NCBI RefSeq assembly: GCF_009687885.1
Contig: NZ_BLAF01000040.1
Coordinates: 45,941 to 109,940, forward strand
Length of the DNA stretch: 64,000 nucleotides
Direction of reading: 5' to 3'
DNA from: Acrocarpospora pleiomorpha
Lineage (GTDB): Bacteria > Actinomycetota > Actinomycetes > Streptosporangiales > Streptosporangiaceae
The position numbers were made by a program, and so were the translations under genes. The notes beneath the pieces are model-generated. The model made no database searches. It was not told the origin of the DNA and worked only from the letters and a program-made list of their open reading frames with translations. Of this stretch, positions 31,235-39,540 are shown piece after piece. How positions within the stretch are numbered: the stretch's first letter is position 1; each line of letters starts with the position of its first letter.

Positions 31235-32452
31235 TCAGGTCAGGTCGCGGATAAGGGCGTCCGCCAGCAGGCGGCCGGGCAGGGTGAGGACGGCCTTGCC
31301 CGCTTTGAAGGCGTCTACCTCCAATAGGCCGTCGGTCAGTGCCTGGGCCACGGCGGGCCGTACCCGGGGAGCGAAGTCGGCGAGCGGGAAACCGTCCGCG
31401 AGGCGGAGTTCGAGCATGACGCGTTCGATCGCGCGGTCGTCGGAGGTGAGGATCTCGCGGGCGTGGGCGGGGGATTTTTGGGCGGCCAGGCGGGAGGCGT
31501 ACGCGGCGGGGTGCTTGACGTTCCACCAGCGGGTGCCGCCGATGTGGCTGTGCGCGCCAGGGCCGACGCCCCACCAGTCGCCGCCCGTCCAGTAGAGCAG
31601 GTTGTGGCGGCATTGGCCGGCTGCTGAGGTGGCCCAGTTGGACACCTCGTACCAGCCGTACCCGGCTTTGGAGAGCAGTTCGTCGGCGATGAGGTAGCGG
31701 TCGGCGGCCACGTCGTCATCGGGCATCGGCAGCTCGCCCCGGCGGATGCGCGCGGCCAGCTTGGTCCCATCCTCGACGATCAGCGAATACGCGGACACAT
31801 GATCGGGCCCGGCCTCGATCGCCGCCTCCAGCGACGCCCGCCAGTCGTCGTCGCTCTCCCCCGGCGTGCTGTAGATCAGATCCAGGTTGACATGCGCGAA
31901 CCCGGCCTCTTTAGCCTCCTGTACGGCTTGCGCCGCCCGCCCCGGCGTGTGCCGCCGATCGAGCACCCGCAGCACGTGCTCCCGCGCGCTCTGCATCCCG
32001 AAGCTCACCCGGGTGAACCCGCCCGCCCGCAGCGTCTCCAGCGAACGCGGCCCGACCGACTCCGGATTGGCCTCCGTGGTGACCTCGGCGCCCGCCGCGA
32101 GCCCGAACTCCGCGTCGATCACCCGCAATATCCGGACAAGGTCGTCGGCGGCCAGCAGCGTGGGCGTGCCGCCGCCGAAGAAGACGGTCTGCACCGGAAG
32201 CGCGGTGTCGCCGAGCACGCGCCGCGCGAGCCGTACCTCATCGATCGCGGTGTCCGCGTAGTCCTGGTGGGACGCGCCCGGGCCCAGCTCGGCGGCCGTG
32301 TAGGTGTTGAAGTCGCAGTATCCGCAGCGGGTCACACAGAACGGGATGTGCACGTAGAACCCGAACGGCCGCTCCCCGAGTGTCGCGAGCGCGCCGCCCG
32401 GCAGCTCGCCGGATTCCGGCACGGGGTCGCCATCAGGCAGCACGGAAGGCAT
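31235..32452 (-). CDS. hemW: Radical SAM protein HemW (heme chaperone, HemN-like)
   Basis: 405-aa radical SAM protein, now known as a heme-trafficking protein rather than coproporphyrinogen dehydrogenase. The 4Fe-4S motif C39-x3-C43-x2-C46 (HIPFCVTRCGYCDFN) is intact, followed by FFGGGTPTLL, TTEANPES (SAM binding) and FGMQSA. The extra cysteine of true HemN (CxxxCxxCxC) is replaced (CDFN), fitting HemW. Part of the lepA-hemW-hrcA order, though 8 kb of other genes separate it from lepA here. Confidence 0.93.
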   Translation of the reverse strand: MPSVLPDGDPVPESGELPGGALATLGERPFGFYVHIPFCVTRCGYCDFNTYTAAELGPGASHQDYADTAIDEVRLARRVLGDTALPVQTVFFGGGTPTLLAADDLVRILRVIDAEFGLAAGAEVTTEANPESVGPRSLETLRAGGFTRVSFGMQSAREHVLRVLDRRHTPGRAAQAVQEAKEAGFAHVNLDLIYSTPGESDDDWRASLEAAIEAGPDHVSAYSLIVEDGTKLAARIRRGELPMPDDDVAADRYLIADELLSKAGYGWYEVSNWATSAAGQCRHNLLYWTGGDWWGVGPGAHSHIGGTRWWNVKHPAAYASRLAAQKSPAHAREILTSDDRAIERVMLELRLADGFPLADFAPRVRPAVAQALTDGLLEVDAFKAGKAVLTLPGRLLADALIRDLT

Positions 32453-32534
32453 GCCCCCAGTCTGCCGCGCCCGGCCCCCTGCTAAGACCGCGCGAGCGTC
32501 ATTGACGCGGCGGTCAGGGGATTCTATGATCCCA

Positions 32535-32565
32535 GAAACTTAAAGGAAACTTTCCTATAAGTTTC
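32535..32565. promoter_or_regulatory. 31-bp palindrome in the chitinase promoter region
   Basis: Left arm GAAACTTAAAGGAAA and right arm TTTCCTATAAGTTTC around a central C (32550) match at 14 of 15 positions. The core is AGGAAACTTTCCT. It ends 23 bp before the chitinase GTG, where the promoter or 5' leader must lie, so it is probably an operator for a sugar-responsive repressor. No regulator gene is adjacent. Seen directly; the role is inferred. Confidence 0.75.
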
Positions 32566-32588
32566 TCCTTTCACCAGCGGAGACACCT

Positions 32589-33857
32589 GTGACGAGACTT
32601 CTTCGCCCTCTGCTCGCCGCCGCCGTCGCCGGCCTCTTAGGGGTGGCGCTCGCACCCCCGGCGCAGGCGCAGACGCGTACGCACGATTCGCAGTTCAAGC
32701 GGGTGGCCTACTTCATCCAATGGGGCATCTACGGACGGAACTTCCACGTCAAGGACATGGACACCAGCGGCGCCGCCGCCAAGCTCACCCACATCAACTA
32801 CGCGTTCGGCTTCGTCAACCAGCAAGGTGACTGCTTCTCGGCCGACCCGTGGGCCGACTGGCAGCGCGGCGTGCCCGCCGAGCAGAGCGTGGACGGTGTC
32901 GCCGACGACGGCACCGGCGCGCTGCAGGGCAACATGAACCAGCTCAAGAAGCTGAAGGCCAAGTATCCCAAGCTCAAGGTCCTGATCTCGCTGGGCGGCT
33001 GGACCGGCTCGGCGTACTTCTCCGACGCCGTCCTCACCCCCGAGGGGCGCTCCAAGCTGGCCGCCTCCTGCATCGACCTGTGGCTCAAGGGCAACCTGCC
33101 CGGCTCGGCCCCCGGCGCGGGCGCGGGCGTCTTCGACGGCATCGACCTCGACTGGGAGTGGCCCGGCTCCGACGGCAACGCCGGCAACGTGATCCGGCCC
33201 GAGGACAAGCAGAACTTCACCCTCTTCCTGGCCGAACTCCGCCGCCAGATGAAGGCCTACGACCGCAAGGACGAGCTCACCGCCTTCCTCCCGGCCGCCG
33301 CCGCGAAGATCGACGCCGGCTTCGAGGTCCAGAAGGTCTTCAGCTACCTCGACTTCGCCACCATCCAGGGGTACGACCTGCACGGCCCCTGGGAGCCCCG
33401 GACCGGCCACAACGGCAACCTGTTCACCGACAGGAAAGACCCGAACCCGGTCAAGTACAGCGTGGACCAGACCGTCCGCGACTACATCTCCCGCGGCGCA
33501 CCCAAGCGCAAGATCGTGGTGGGCATCCCCGCGTACGGCCAGGGCTGGACCGGCGTGACCGGGGGCAACGGCCTCTGGAAGCCCGCCACCGGCCCCGCGC
33601 CCGGCAAGTGGGCGGCCGGCGTCGAAGACTACAAGGACCTGGTCAACAAGCCCGGCAAGCGCTACCGCGACCTCCTCACCGGCACCCTCTGGCTCTACGA
33701 CGGCAACGAGTTCTGGTCCTACGACGACCCCGCCGTCCTCCTCGAAAAGGCGGCCTACATCCGCCTCAAGGGCCTCGGCGGCTCCATGATGTGGTCCATC
33801 GACCAGGACGACAACAAGGCCTCCCTAACCAAGGCCCTCTACACCGTCCTCCGCTAA
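32589..33857 (+). CDS. Secreted GH18 chitinase
   Basis: 422-aa family-18 glycoside hydrolase that cleaves chitin with a retaining, substrate-assisted mechanism. Signal peptide residues 1-28 (basic start, hydrophobic LLAAAVAGLLGVALAP, AQA cleavage). Single catalytic TIM barrel: KLTHINYAFGFV, VLISLGGWTGSAYFSD, the DxxDxDxE motif DGIDLDWEWPG with catalytic E190, then FATIQGYDLHGPWEP and the closing SMMWSIDQDD. No chitin-binding module is attached. Preceded by a 31-bp palindrome and followed by a strong terminator, so it is a single-gene unit. Confidence 0.95.
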   Translation: MTRLLRPLLAAAVAGLLGVALAPPAQAQTRTHDSQFKRVAYFIQWGIYGRNFHVKDMDTSGAAAKLTHINYAFGFVNQQGDCFSADPWADWQRGVPAEQSVDGVADDGTGALQGNMNQLKKLKAKYPKLKVLISLGGWTGSAYFSDAVLTPEGRSKLAASCIDLWLKGNLPGSAPGAGAGVFDGIDLDWEWPGSDGNAGNVIRPEDKQNFTLFLAELRRQMKAYDRKDELTAFLPAAAAKIDAGFEVQKVFSYLDFATIQGYDLHGPWEPRTGHNGNLFTDRKDPNPVKYSVDQTVRDYISRGAPKRKIVVGIPAYGQGWTGVTGGNGLWKPATGPAPGKWAAGVEDYKDLVNKPGKRYRDLLTGTLWLYDGNEFWSYDDPAVLLEKAAYIRLKGLGGSMMWSIDQDDNKASLTKALYTVLR

Positions 33858-33913
33858 CCCCAACAACTCCAGGCGGCCCACACCCCCTGACCGCCCACGA
33901 TCACAATGCAATC

Positions 33914-33948
33914 GACGCGCCCGGCCGGGTTCCTCGGCCGGGCGCGTC
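33914..33948. terminator. Terminator after the chitinase gene
   Basis: GACGCGCCCGGCCG (33914-33927) pairs perfectly with CGGCCGGGCGCGTC (33935-33948) across a 7-base loop; a 14-bp stem 57 bp after the chitinase stop. Confidence 0.8.
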
Positions 33949-34053
33949 CACGTCAGCTGGCTTCCTCCCGATGGCAAAGCCCGATCGGAGCCGCCGCTCT
34001 TGCCGCCGACATCGCTGGCGCCGCGCCGCAAGGGAGGTCTTGCGCACTAACTC

Positions 34054-34067
34054 TATCTAGGTAGATA
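34054..34067. promoter_or_regulatory. PadR operator dyad
   Basis: TATCTA-GG-TAGATA just before the PadR start (34076). The position over the promoter/start region and AT-rich half-sites fit PadR autorepression. Confidence 0.65.
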
Positions 34068-34075
34068 TTGGAGTC

Positions 34076-34405
34076 ATGGCACGCGCACGACGACCCTCGC
34101 CGCAGACCGCGGCTGTGCTCAGCGCCCTCGCCGAGACAGGCGCGGACTGGAGCCACGGCTACGACCTGTGCCGCGCCCTCGGCCTGAAGGCGGGCACGGT
34201 CTACCCGATCCTCATCCGCCTCACCGAGCGCGGGCAGGTGGAGACCTGCTGGGAGGCCGACCCGCCGCGCGGGCGGCCGGCCCGGCACCTGTACCGGCTC
34301 ACCACCGCGGGCGCCGAGCTCGCGCGCACCGTCGCCACGTCGGCGCGGGCCAGCGAGGGCGCACCCGCCGCGGACGCGGTCCGGCTCACGCCCAGAACCA
34401 CCTGA
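34076..34405 (+). CDS. PadR-family transcriptional regulator
   Basis: 109-aa winged-helix regulator of the short PadR (PadR-s2) type. HTH region YDLCRALGLKAGTVYPILIRL with the following wing RGRPARHLYRLTTAG is clear; the C-terminal dimerisation helix is short (LARTVATSARASEG). It overlaps its probable operator at 34054-34067. The next gene starts 38 bp later and encodes a membrane protein; PadR/membrane-protein pairs are common in actinobacteria, and the repressor probably controls both. Confidence 0.88.
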   Translation: MARARRPSPQTAAVLSALAETGADWSHGYDLCRALGLKAGTVYPILIRLTERGQVETCWEADPPRGRPARHLYRLTTAGAELARTVATSARASEGAPAADAVRLTPRTT

Positions 34406-34443
34406 CCTCGACCCCGGCCGCCCCTGCCGTTCGGAGGCCCTAG

Positions 34444-35697
34444 ATGCTCCTACTCCTCCTCTTCCTGGTGGTGCTCGCACCGGCGCCCCTGCTCGCGATC
34501 GTGGTGCTCACGGTCCGGCTGCGTGACGCTGTACGCCAGGGCGGTGCGGGCACTCTCGCCACCCGCACCCGCGTCGCGTTGCGGGACAGCATCGGACGCC
34601 CCGTGTGGCCGGGACTGATCGCTGTCACCGCTGTCGCCGGGGTGCTCACTGCCGGCCTGGAGCGCGCCTATCTCGCCACGGTCACGTACGGCCCGCGCTG
34701 GGGCTTCGACATGGCGCTGTTGGCCGTCGTGCTCGGACTGCTCGCGGCGGTCGGGTGCGCCGTGCTCGCCGGCCTGGCCGCGGCCGCCGTGGCCCGTGCC
34801 CGCGGCTTCGGGGCCGGAACCGTCGCCGGGCTGCTCACCCTCGTCGCCGTCGCCGTCGGCACCGCGTCCGCGCATCTGCCGCTGCGCGCCGCCTACCTGG
34901 CGGAGCCCGACAGGTTCCCGATCGTCGCGAACCTCGCCGACGGCGACCTGCTGGTACCGTTCGAGGTCTTCCTTGGCGCGCTGATCTGGGCACTGCCGTG
35001 GCCCGTCCTCGGAGCGGCGCTCGGCTCCCGCACCGAGACCGCGGGCCGTCGGCACGCGGTACGCGACGGCTGGCAGCTCCTGCTCGACCTGGCCACCGCC
35101 GACCTACCCGAGAGCCGGTCCGCGTGGGGTGCCGCGCTCCGGTCCGAGCTCGCGGCGATCGACCCGCCGGCCGAGCGCCGCGGGTTCGCCCTCGGCGGGG
35201 TGTGGACCGCGCTGCGGTACGGGCAACCGCCCGGCGCGTGGGTACGGGCCGCCGGGGTGGCGGTCGTCGTGGCAGCTGTGTCGTTCGCCGCCTCGCGCTG
35301 GTCGCTGGAAAACGGCCGGGGCGGCGTGCTCGGCTTCTGGATGGCCGTCCCGAGCGTCCTGCTGCTCGCCGTCGCGCTCACCACGGCCTGGCGCAACCGA
35401 TCCTTCGGCTCAGGGCTGCGCGCCGGAGCCCTGGCCGGGCTCGCCGCCCTGGTGGCGGTGCTCGCCGTCGGCATTCCCGAGGCCGTGGTCTGGGCGCACG
35501 AGCGGGCCGGTTACCTGAGCACCGGCGACGCCGTACCCCCGACGTGGCAAGCGGCGGTCCTCGACGTACTGCGTCCGGAATTCCTCGTCGGCATGATCGC
35601 CTTCTGGACGATGGGCGCGGTCGGCGGCGCGGCCCTCGGCACGGCACTCGGACGCCTACGCGCCAGCGCCCCCGACGACGCCACCGCCGCCCGCTGA
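34444..35697 (+). CDS. Multi-pass membrane protein paired with PadR
   Basis: 417 aa, with about ten hydrophobic segments: LLLLLFLVVLAPAPLLAIVVL at the N-terminus, then WGFDMALLAVVLGLLAAVG, LIWALPWPVLGAALGS, and several in the C-terminal half (VAVVVAAVSFAAS, LLAVALTTAW, ALVAVLAVGIPEAVVW, GAVGGAALGTALGRL). A soluble loop near residues 195-255 carries ERRGFALGG. No transporter family was recognised. Co-directional with padR, so expression is probably repressed with it. Ends at a strong convergent terminator. Confidence 0.75.
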   Translation: MLLLLLFLVVLAPAPLLAIVVLTVRLRDAVRQGGAGTLATRTRVALRDSIGRPVWPGLIAVTAVAGVLTAGLERAYLATVTYGPRWGFDMALLAVVLGLLAAVGCAVLAGLAAAAVARARGFGAGTVAGLLTLVAVAVGTASAHLPLRAAYLAEPDRFPIVANLADGDLLVPFEVFLGALIWALPWPVLGAALGSRTETAGRRHAVRDGWQLLLDLATADLPESRSAWGAALRSELAAIDPPAERRGFALGGVWTALRYGQPPGAWVRAAGVAVVVAAVSFAASRWSLENGRGGVLGFWMAVPSVLLLAVALTTAWRNRSFGSGLRAGALAGLAALVAVLAVGIPEAVVWAHERAGYLSTGDAVPPTWQAAVLDVLRPEFLVGMIAFWTMGAVGGAALGTALGRLRASAPDDATAAR

Positions 35698-35742
35698 CAC
35701 CGATCCACAGCGACTTGCCGGTGGTCACGCCGCTGGCCGCCA

Positions 35743-35787
35743 CGAGCGGGCTGCGCCGGAAGCAGCGGCTCCGGCGCGGCCCGCTCG
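35743..35787. terminator. Bidirectional terminator
   Basis: CGAGCGGGCTGCGCCGG (35743-35759) and CCGGCGCGGCCCGCTCG (35771-35787) pair at 16 of 17 positions with an 11-base loop, between the convergent PadR-linked gene and the methyltransferase gene. Confidence 0.75.
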
Positions 35788-35805
35788 GTGTTGTTCAAGG
35801 GTGGG

Positions 35806-36795
35806 TCAGCGCTTGAACTGGAGGATGGAGAGGTCGCCTGCGGGGTGGATGGCGGTGAGGGTGAGGCCGGCGGTGCTGGCGAGGGTGGTCAGCTGGGTTG
35901 TGGTGCGTTCCTTGCCGGCCATGTAGACGAGGACGCGGAGGTCCATGCCGGTGCGGAGGGATTCGCCGTCGGCGCCTATTTTCTCGATGACGAAGACGGA
36001 GGCGTCAGGGGTGGCGGCTTCGGCGCAGCGGCGGAGGATGGCGATGGCGGAGGGGTCGTCCCAGTCGTGGATGACGGCCGAGAGGAGGTAGCCGTCGGGG
36101 CCCTTGGGGAGAGGGTCGAAGAAGCTGCCGCCGATGGTGTCGGCGCGGTCGGTCAGGGCTGCCCGGGTGAGGGTTTCGTGGGCGGCCGCCGCGGTGTCCG
36201 GCTGGTCGAAGACGGTGCCCCGGAGGGTGGGGTAGGCGTTGAGGATGGCGGTGAGCAGGGTGCCGTTGCCGCCGCCGACGTCCATGATGTGGGTGAGTGA
36301 ACCCCAGTCGAATCCTGCCACGATGTGCGGGGCGTCACCGGAGACGTCCACACCCATCTGGATGTCGTATTCGGCCAGACGGGTGGGGTCGGCGGCGACG
36401 TCCTCCCAGAAGGGGCGGCCGTATTGGCGGGCGAAGGACGGCTCCCCGGTGCGGATGCTGTGCAGCAGGTGGATGAAGGCGAGATCGGCCCGCCCGATCA
36501 TGCTCGCCACGTCCAGCATCGGGCGCAGCCCCTCGGGATGGTCGTCGCGAAGGGTCTCGCCGCCCGGGGTCAGAGCGTAATGGTCTTGGTGGCGGCTCAG
36601 GATGCGAGCGGTGACGAGATGAAGAAGCAGACGCTCCAGCGCGTCCTGGTCGGTGTCCGTGGCCTTGGCGAGCTCGGCGGCGGTCGTGATGCCCTGCGTG
36701 ATGTGGTCGGCGATCCGCAGCGTGGCCGCCACCCGAATGGCCATCGGAGTCACGATGTCAGCCTGAATCCACACGTTGGGGGCGTCGTCGCCCAT
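35806..36795 (-). CDS. SAM-dependent O-methyltransferase (class I, COMT-like)
   Basis: 329-aa small-molecule methyltransferase of the plant-COMT/TcmO/hydroxyindole-O-methyltransferase type. The ATG at 36795 follows GGGAG; a start at 36822 is in frame but lacks it. N-terminal winged-helix dimerisation domain (LRIADHITQGITTAAELAKA), then the SAM-binding fold with IMDVGGGNGTLLTAIL near residue 165, TVFDQPDTA, GGSFFDPLPKGPDGYLL and VIHDWDD, where the histidine is the usual catalytic base. Such enzymes are typical of secondary metabolism, but no other biosynthetic genes are next to it. Substrate unknown. Confidence 0.88.
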   Translation of the reverse strand: MGDDAPNVWIQADIVTPMAIRVAATLRIADHITQGITTAAELAKATDTDQDALERLLLHLVTARILSRHQDHYALTPGGETLRDDHPEGLRPMLDVASMIGRADLAFIHLLHSIRTGEPSFARQYGRPFWEDVAADPTRLAEYDIQMGVDVSGDAPHIVAGFDWGSLTHIMDVGGGNGTLLTAILNAYPTLRGTVFDQPDTAAAAHETLTRAALTDRADTIGGSFFDPLPKGPDGYLLSAVIHDWDDPSAIAILRRCAEAATPDASVFVIEKIGADGESLRTGMDLRVLVYMAGKERTTTQLTTLASTAGLTLTAIHPAGDLSILQFKR

Positions 36796-36919
36796 GAGGA
36801 TCTCCCTTCGCGATCTGAGCAAAGAGCAAGGACTCTAACCAAACCTCCTCCACCACCTCCACTCAATTAACCCCACGTATGCTTAACCCCACGTGTGCTC
36901 CCCGCTTCGCCGGTGAGTT

Positions 36920-37558
36920 CTATTGGTTGATCTCGCCCTTGAGGACGCGTTCTGCCACGCGATCCCAGGCCGAGGCGTGGCCGGGGAAGGACAGGATTCT
37001 GCGCATCAGGTCGCGGCTGCCGTGATAGGCGTGGAATGCCTCTGTGATCGTGACGCTGTCGTGCGGCTGGGACAGGACCTCGATGTCGTCTCCGACACCC
37101 AACTCCCCCAGTTCGACAACCCGGAAATACGTCCCGGGGCGTGCGGCGGCGGTGAACCGCTTGATCCAGCCTTGCTCATCGAGCCAGTTCCGGAACACCA
37201 CACACGGAATACGTGGAGCGGTCACCTCAAGCACAGCCGTGCCCACTCGCCACCGCTCCCCCAGCATGGCCTGACCCAGATCAACACCCGACGTGGTCAG
37301 GTTCTCCCCGAACCTCCCATTCCGCAGCTCACGCCCCAACTGCGGCTCCCACCAGTCGTAATCCTCCCGCGCGTACGCGTAGACAGCCTGATCAGGAGAC
37401 CCGTGCGCCACCATGTCGGCCCGCTGATCCCCACCGAGCCCGTTGACCATCACCGCGACCCGGCCCTCAACCGGACGTTTGTCGATCGCCGTCCGCTTCA
37501 GATTGCCCGCCCACGCAGCGTCAACCGCCCGCCCGACATTCACGGAGAGTATGTACAT
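36920..37558 (-). CDS. MOSC-domain protein (YiiM-like)
   Basis: 212-aa protein with a MOSC (molybdenum cofactor sulfurase C-terminal) domain: GLGGDQRADMVAHGSPDQAVYAY and GRFGENLTTSGVDLGQAMLGE, then the conserved cysteine in APRIPCVVFRNW, and the YiiM-type C-terminal three-helix tail. Related proteins reduce N-hydroxylated compounds or bind molybdopterin. Stands alone, divergent context unclear. Substrate unknown. Confidence 0.88.
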   Translation of the reverse strand: MYILSVNVGRAVDAAWAGNLKRTAIDKRPVEGRVAVMVNGLGGDQRADMVAHGSPDQAVYAYAREDYDWWEPQLGRELRNGRFGENLTTSGVDLGQAMLGERWRVGTAVLEVTAPRIPCVVFRNWLDEQGWIKRFTAAARPGTYFRVVELGELGVGDDIEVLSQPHDSVTITEAFHAYHGSRDLMRRILSFPGHASAWDRVAERVLKGEINQ

Positions 37559-37615
37559 ACAAAGACGCTACCGGCTCCACGACCGCACCAACCTCCCACC
37601 CACGTCACCGAGAGT

Positions 37616-38011
37616 TCAGGAGTTCTCCGCAAGCGCCGCCAGGTCTAACAGCGGACGTAACACCGCCTGCCGCGCCGACTCCGGCGGCCCGATGGCCTCC
37701 GGGAAACACGTGGCCGCCGCATCAAGCACCGCCGCCATCACCGTCGAGTCCGGAAACGGAATATCCACCGCGACCTCACCCCCAGACCCCTCCCCCATAT
37801 GCACCCGAAGGATCCGCTGCGCCTCCACCGCCATCGCCACACCCAGCATCGCGGCCCGCATGAACCGCTCCGCCGCCACCGCATCCGCAATCACTCCAGC
37901 CTCCCCAGTATCGCACGCACGTTCGAGAACCCACGATAGAAGAGCCCACCGACATTTTCGGCCCGGCCGCGGCACGGGCTCATCCCGACGGATGGGCTGC
38001 CTGATGCTCAC
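37616..38011 (-). CDS. Hypothetical protein, 131 aa
   Basis: Unrecognised. Starts at a GTG (38011) without a strong ribosome site. Mostly helical and alanine-rich (VIADAVAAERFMRAAMLGVAMAVEA), with a strand-like middle (EVAVDIPFPDS) and a second helical part. No signal peptide or membrane segment of convincing length. The codon pattern is consistent with coding, but the weak start and lack of family leave it uncertain. It lies 57 bp upstream of the MOSC gene on the same strand. Confidence 0.5.
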   Translation of the reverse strand: MSIRQPIRRDEPVPRPGRKCRWALLSWVLERACDTGEAGVIADAVAAERFMRAAMLGVAMAVEAQRILRVHMGEGSGGEVAVDIPFPDSTVMAAVLDAAATCFPEAIGPPESARQAVLRPLLDLAALAENS

Positions 38012-38071
38012 ACTCGAAGGAAGATTCTGAGCCCGCTCGATTCATCCACGATCATTGACCATTCGGAAATC

Positions 38072-38087
38072 CCGAAGACATCTTCGG
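38072..38087. repeat. 16-bp palindrome
   Basis: CCGAAGA-CA-TCTTCGG, a perfect 7-bp dyad in the 120-bp gap after the alkyl-sulfatase-like gene and before the 131-aa gene (both minus strand). Could be a short terminator or an operator. Confidence 0.5.
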
Positions 38088-38131
38088 TTTATGGGAAGCG
38101 TTGGGCCGCTCGAAACAACCCTAGGGATGTT

Positions 38132-39412
38132 CTAACGGCGGAACGGGGAGCGGGTTTCCGGGTTGTGGCCGTCGATGATGGCCTGGGATTCGGCTGCTGC
38201 CCAAGTGAAGACGCCCTGGGCCATCAGGGAGTGTTCGGTTTTGGCGCGGGCGCTGAAGACGTCGGCGCGGACGCGGTGGATGCCCTCGTCGGATGGGTCG
38301 GCCAGGGCGGCCATTTCGGCCAGGTGGCCCGCGAGGCGGAGGTCGCCGTCGGAGGCGGCGCGGAGGGCGGCGTCGGCCAGGGCCTGGGCGCCGCCCGCGA
38401 GTTCGGCGACGGCCTGGGCGACGACCGGGTCGGGGGCGGGTTTGAGGTTGGCGGGGTTGCCGTCGTACCAGCCGCCGTACTGGCGCCAGAGGTTGCGGAC
38501 CACGAACTCGGGCTCGTCGTAGCGGGCCTGGAGGAAGGGGCGGGTGGCGAGGTGCGCGGGCGGTCGGACGGCGTGGATGATCTCGTCGAGGCGGGCGCCC
38601 TCGTTAAGGAGTCGCAGGGTCTGTTCGACCAGGCTTTCCAGCCATTCGGCGGTTTCGAGCAGGGCGGTAGTGATGCGCTCCGCGCCGAAGACGGGCGCGC
38701 CGTGGCTGGGGAGCATGATCTCGGCGCCGAGGCCGGCGACGCGGTGGAGCGCCTGCGCCCATTCGGCGGGGAAACGCTGGACCTTCTGCGGGTTGCCGCA
38801 GTTGGGGGCCACCCAGAGGAACATGTCACCCATGCACAGCACCTTGCGCTGCGGGATGTACGCGATGGTCGCGTCGTCCGTCTCCCCCTTGACGTGGAAG
38901 AGACGGAACATCAGATCGCCCCGGGTGAGGGTCATCGTGTCGTGGTACGTGACGTCGGGGAACCGGTAGGACGACGGCCACTCCAGGGACGGATCCTGGA
39001 ACTGGCGGCGATTGATCACCCTGTTATAGCCGCGAGTCAGCGCATACCGGGCGAATCGTTCGGTCACCCCTTGGTGCGCGACGACGATCGGGCGGGGGCG
39101 GCCGAGGGCGGCGGCCTCCTCGTCGAAGGGCCCCATGCCGAAGACATGATCGATGTGGCCGTGGGAGTAGAACGCGATGCTCAGCGGATTGGGCGTCCAG
39201 GCGCGTACGGCACGAAACAGGCTTGCCGCCCCGAACGGCGAGCCGGTGTCGAACAGGATCAGCTCGCCGCCCGTGGTGAAGGTGATCGAGTTGCCGAAGG
39301 AGGGATACCAGCCGACGCCCCTCGTGACGTCCTGGACTTCGTCCCCGAACCAACTGCTGTCCAGCTCACCCTGCCAGACCCGTTCCGCGTAATCGAACAA
39401 TGTTTCAGACAT
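38132..39412 (-). CDS. Metallo-beta-lactamase-fold, alkyl-sulfatase-like hydrolase
   Basis: 426-aa dinuclear-metal hydrolase. The ATG at 39412 gives the expected N-terminus; the frame runs upstream to 39532 but this crosses the operator region. MBL motif SHGHIDH at residues 83-89 (H84, H86, D88, H89), LFHVKGETDD and LPSHGAPVFG supply further metal ligands. After residue 290 comes the alkyl-sulfatase dimerisation domain with LWRQYGGWYDGNPANLKP, which places it with SdsA1-type alkyl sulfatases; the C-terminal SCP2-like substrate domain of SdsA1 is missing, so it is a shortened member. No signal peptide, so cytoplasmic. Divergent from a PucR-type regulator over a palindrome. Confidence 0.85.
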   Translation of the reverse strand: MSETLFDYAERVWQGELDSSWFGDEVQDVTRGVGWYPSFGNSITFTTGGELILFDTGSPFGAASLFRAVRAWTPNPLSIAFYSHGHIDHVFGMGPFDEEAAALGRPRPIVVAHQGVTERFARYALTRGYNRVINRRQFQDPSLEWPSSYRFPDVTYHDTMTLTRGDLMFRLFHVKGETDDATIAYIPQRKVLCMGDMFLWVAPNCGNPQKVQRFPAEWAQALHRVAGLGAEIMLPSHGAPVFGAERITTALLETAEWLESLVEQTLRLLNEGARLDEIIHAVRPPAHLATRPFLQARYDEPEFVVRNLWRQYGGWYDGNPANLKPAPDPVVAQAVAELAGGAQALADAALRAASDGDLRLAGHLAEMAALADPSDEGIHRVRADVFSARAKTEHSLMAQGVFTWAAAESQAIIDGHNPETRSPFRR

Positions 39413-39518
39413 GCCGATCGAGCCCCCTCTGAGAGCCGGTCCCAGAATGCGGGACCAACTCTTCCCTTGCCCGGCTGGCCAGGCAATCTGCGGTCGTCCC
39501 AGCCCGCTCATCCCGATG

Positions 39519-39534
39519 TTGTGACATGTCACAA
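39519..39534. promoter_or_regulatory. Perfect 16-bp operator palindrome
   Basis: TTGTGACATGTCACAA lies 7 bp before the GTG of the PucR-type gene and 107 bp before the alkyl-sulfatase-like gene. The core TGTGA-N4-TCACA differs from the CRP site by its 4-base rather than 6-base spacer. It is the natural candidate for the adjacent regulator, or for a FadR/GntR-like protein encoded elsewhere. Confidence 0.7.
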
Positions 39535-39540
39535 TGAGGA

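Noticed and set aside
39519..39534. CRP site TGTGA-N-TCACA
   Set aside because: Spacer is 4 bp instead of 6 and the site abuts the regulator start; better read as an operator of the adjacent PucR protein.
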